55,418 nt of DNA, taken from NCBI GenBank assembly GCA_046758845.1, contig JBHIBA010000003.1:1-55418 (forward strand). The letters run 5' to 3'. The notes beneath the pieces are model-generated. The model made no database searches and was not told where the DNA came from. It saw only the letters and a program-made list of their open reading frames with translations. Within the stretch, counting starts at the first letter, position 1. Every line of letters begins with the position of its first letter. Source of the stretch: JBHIBA01 sp046758845. GTDB taxonomy: Bacteria; UBA8248; JACPRG01; G963555815. Shown one piece after another: positions 54,132 to 55,418 of the stretch. A program made the translations under genes and the position numbers.

Positions 54132-54207
54132 TGGTGGAGGATAGGGGACTCGAACCCCTGGCCTCGTGGGTGCGATCCACGCGCTCTCCCAGCTGAGCTA
54201 ATCCCCC
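54132..54207 (-). tRNA. tRNA-Ala (anticodon CGC)
   Basis: A full cloverleaf on the minus strand with CCA encoded. Acceptor GGGGGAT pairs with ATCCTCC and includes the G3:U70 wobble pair that marks alanine tRNAs. D arm GCTC/GAGC, anticodon stem CGTGG/CCACG with loop ATCGCAC (anticodon CGC), T arm AGGGG-TTCGAGT-CCCCT. Its 3' 49 bases are repeated at 23786-23834. Confidence 0.95.
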
Positions 54208-54358
54208 ACCGGACGATTCGGTATTTAGAGCCATCCCCCGATGGCTGTCAAGGAGAAGGCGGCGGGTTTTCCTTGACCCTCATCCGCCAGTAGGCCAGCA
54301 GGTCGGCAAGGGACTGCTCCAGCGGGATTTGTGGTCTCCATGCGGTCGCCCGCTTTAG

Positions 54359-54503
54359 TGTCCTGTGTGGTTAATTCGTTTAATAAGAAATATAGCGCGG
54401 AGGCTTTAGCCTCCGCTGTTTTTCTTTGCTCAGCAACGGTTCGTCCTAAGCAAACCTCCGAGAGTCCCTGACGTCTTCTTCAGCGAAATTGTCAAACAGG
54501 ACA
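54359..54503. mobile_element. 145-bp MITE-like element
   Basis: The ends TGTCCTGT...ACAGGACA form terminal inverted repeats with looser matching to about 20 bases, and TTAG is duplicated on both sides (54355-54358, 54504-54507). Inside is a perfect hairpin GCGGAGGCT/AGCCTCCGC followed by a T-run, which could stop transcription. No coding capacity. Confidence 0.8.
54397..54423 (+). terminator. terminator-like hairpin inside the MITE
   Basis: A 9-bp perfect stem with a 2-base spacer, followed by TGTTTTT on the plus strand. Confidence 0.55.
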
Positions 54504-54741
54504 TTAGTTTGGAGTTGTCCCCGTCCGAGAGGGGGGCATCGACGGGTCTCATCCGCTCCGGGTCTGGAACCTTCCGAAAATCACAGGGGCTGAGGGCGAT
54601 CAGCCGGTCCAGGACCTGCTCAATCGTGAGAACCGCATCTCCGCAGACGTTGTAGGCCTCGCCGGATTCCCCCCGCTCCATGAGCAGGGCGTACGCCCGG
54701 ACGATGTCCCGAACGGGAGTATCCCGTGGCCATCATTTTGC

Positions 54742-55233
54742 GGGGGGCGCTTCCCTTGCCTGCGCTCGGGACATGCTTTGAAAGGCGCCCCCCTTTTCTT
54801 TCTGGGAGGGCTTCTTGGGCACTTGCGTGCCGGCCGAACTGCGGTTGGAGGCGCGTAGGCTCAAGCCGGGCGTCTTTGGCGCGCACCTTCCGAGAGGTGA
54901 TTCACCAGGCACGCCAGTGCGGAAACCTGACGCGGTGCGTCCGCCCCCCCAGACCCCCGTAGAACTTTTGACGGCCCGGCATGCGGGTCGATGACCCTCA
55001 TGGCCGGGCCTGTTTAGGTTGTGTGTGGAGTTGGCTGGGCCGGTGGTCTGTCGCCTATTGGTGCCTTGCTTGTTTAGCCGAATGCGCGCCTTCTTGCAGA
55101 AGGCTCCCGCATTCGGCCAATGGGCCAGGTTTTTTGCGAAAGAAGGTGGCCCAGGATGGGCCTCCCTCTTTCGCGAATAGAAAGTTTTCCGGGGGGTTTT
55201 AGGGGGGCCGGCTTTCAAAAAGGCCCCCCTAAA
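54742..55233. repeat. cluster of five long hairpins
   Basis: Five imperfect palindromes occupy a gene-free stretch: 54742-54793 (GGGGGGCGC/GGCGCCCCCC, then TTTTCTTTC), 54973-55010 (GGCCCGGC/GCCGGGCC), 55077-55117 (GCCGAATGCG/CGCATTCGGC), 55134-55177 (TTGCGAA/TTCGCGAA with GGCCCA/TGGGCC inside) and 55197-55233 (AGGGGGGCC/GGCCCCCCT). They share no sequence with one another. Stem arms run from 9 to over 15 bases. Confidence 0.6.
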
Positions 55234-55269
55234 CAGATCCTGAGGTTTTCTATCGGACCTCTCAAGACC

Positions 55270-55418
55270 TCACCACCACTTCCGCTCGCAGCGGCTCAGG
55301 ACTTCGCGGCCGGTCTCCGTCACCTGAACGGTGTCCTCCAGCGTGGCGCAGCCATAGCGCTCGTCCAGCAGAATGCTCTCGTAGTTGATCGTTTCGTTGA
55401 GGCGGAGGACGTAATCCT
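55270..55418 (-). CDS. C-terminal end of an M24-type metallopeptidase (partial)
   Basis: The last 48 codons of a minus-strand gene cut by the window edge. The reading DYVLRLNETINYESILLDE then RYGCATLEDTVQVTETGREV is the C-terminal signature of the Xaa-Pro aminopeptidase/creatinase-like M24 family, whose final metal-binding Glu lies in LEDT. The start and catalytic domain lie beyond 55418. Confidence 0.7.
   Translation of the reverse strand, partial: DYVLRLNETINYESILLDERYGCATLEDTVQVTETGREVLSRCERKWW

Larger units (their letters stand above)
54241..54725 (-). pseudogene. GDP-6-deoxy-D-mannose reductase-like gene, split by a MITE-like element
   Basis: On the minus strand the part 54504-54725 encodes VRDIVRAYALLMERGESGEA then YNVCGDAVLTIEQVLDRL and PDPERMRPVDAP, the C-terminal half of an NAD(P)-dependent sugar-nucleotide reductase. 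The part 54241-54358 encodes WRPQIPLEQSLADLLAYWR, the normal end of the same family. Removing 54359-54503 plus one TTAG joins them in frame. The 5' half is missing beyond 54725. Confidence 0.8.

Noticed and set aside
1..55418. CRISPR arrays or rRNA genes
   Set aside because: No regularly spaced short repeats and no rRNA-like stretches were found on reading through.

Overview
This is GC-rich DNA from a Gram-negative bacterium. Evidence: an outer-membrane porin, many periplasmic c-type cytochromes, sigma-54 activators and Shine-Dalgarno led genes. The mix of xanthine-dehydrogenase-type molybdoenzymes, cytochrome operons carrying PCP_red domains and a CydA-like membrane protein recalls Methylomirabilota/Rokubacteria or Nitrospirota. 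That placement is an inference from gene content only.

Layout. (1) 283-9036, minus strand: a catabolic block with an alpha/beta hydrolase, two molybdenum hydroxylase large subunits, a cyclic amidohydrolase, and 2Fe-2S and FAD subunits; it probably oxidises and opens an N-heterocycle. (2) 9762-16664, minus strand: a tightly overlapping five-gene operon. In transcription order it encodes a TPR protein, a stand-alone PqqD-like protein, a bimodular ATP-grasp enzyme with an 11-base homopolymer in its linker, a group III PLP decarboxylase, and a urea-transporter/sirtuin fusion. I know of no described system with this composition. (3) 16842-20439: a small secreted protein, then a sigma-54 two-component pair. 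(4) 20440-23834: a decayed zone with truncated DUF72, RidA, polyol-phosphate dehydrogenase, MFS and serine-recombinase pieces, an orphan sigma-54 promoter, and a copy of the 3' half of a tRNA-Ala.

(5) 23834-54131: about 30 kb lying between that tRNA fragment and the intact tRNA-Ala(CGC) at 54132-54207, which looks like a genomic island. It opens with a second sigma-54 two-component pair. Two near-identical -24/-12 promoters (27485 and 42422) each sit in front of a cytochrome operon. Operon A encodes multihaem cytochromes with ethylbenzene-dehydrogenase-like haem domains, the CydA-like membrane protein, a cupredoxin-like protein, an Mrp ATPase, a NirJ/Ahb-like radical SAM enzyme and seven PCP_red domains spread over four proteins. 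Operon B encodes further cytochromes, an unknown secreted protein, a porin and an FG-GAP protein, followed by an FAD oxidoreductase, a GT39-like glycosyltransferase and a membrane-fused spermidine-synthase-like protein. An IS481-like element with a damaged transposase closes the block.

(6) 54208-55418: a GDP-6-deoxymannose-reductase gene split by a 145-bp MITE-like element, a run of five long hairpins, and the 3' end of an M24-type peptidase gene.

The two best candidates for undescribed biology are the PqqD/ATP-grasp/decarboxylase/urea-transporter-sirtuin operon, and the PCP_red + radical SAM + Mrp module that may build or insert a modified tetrapyrrole for the CydA-like/cytochrome complex.
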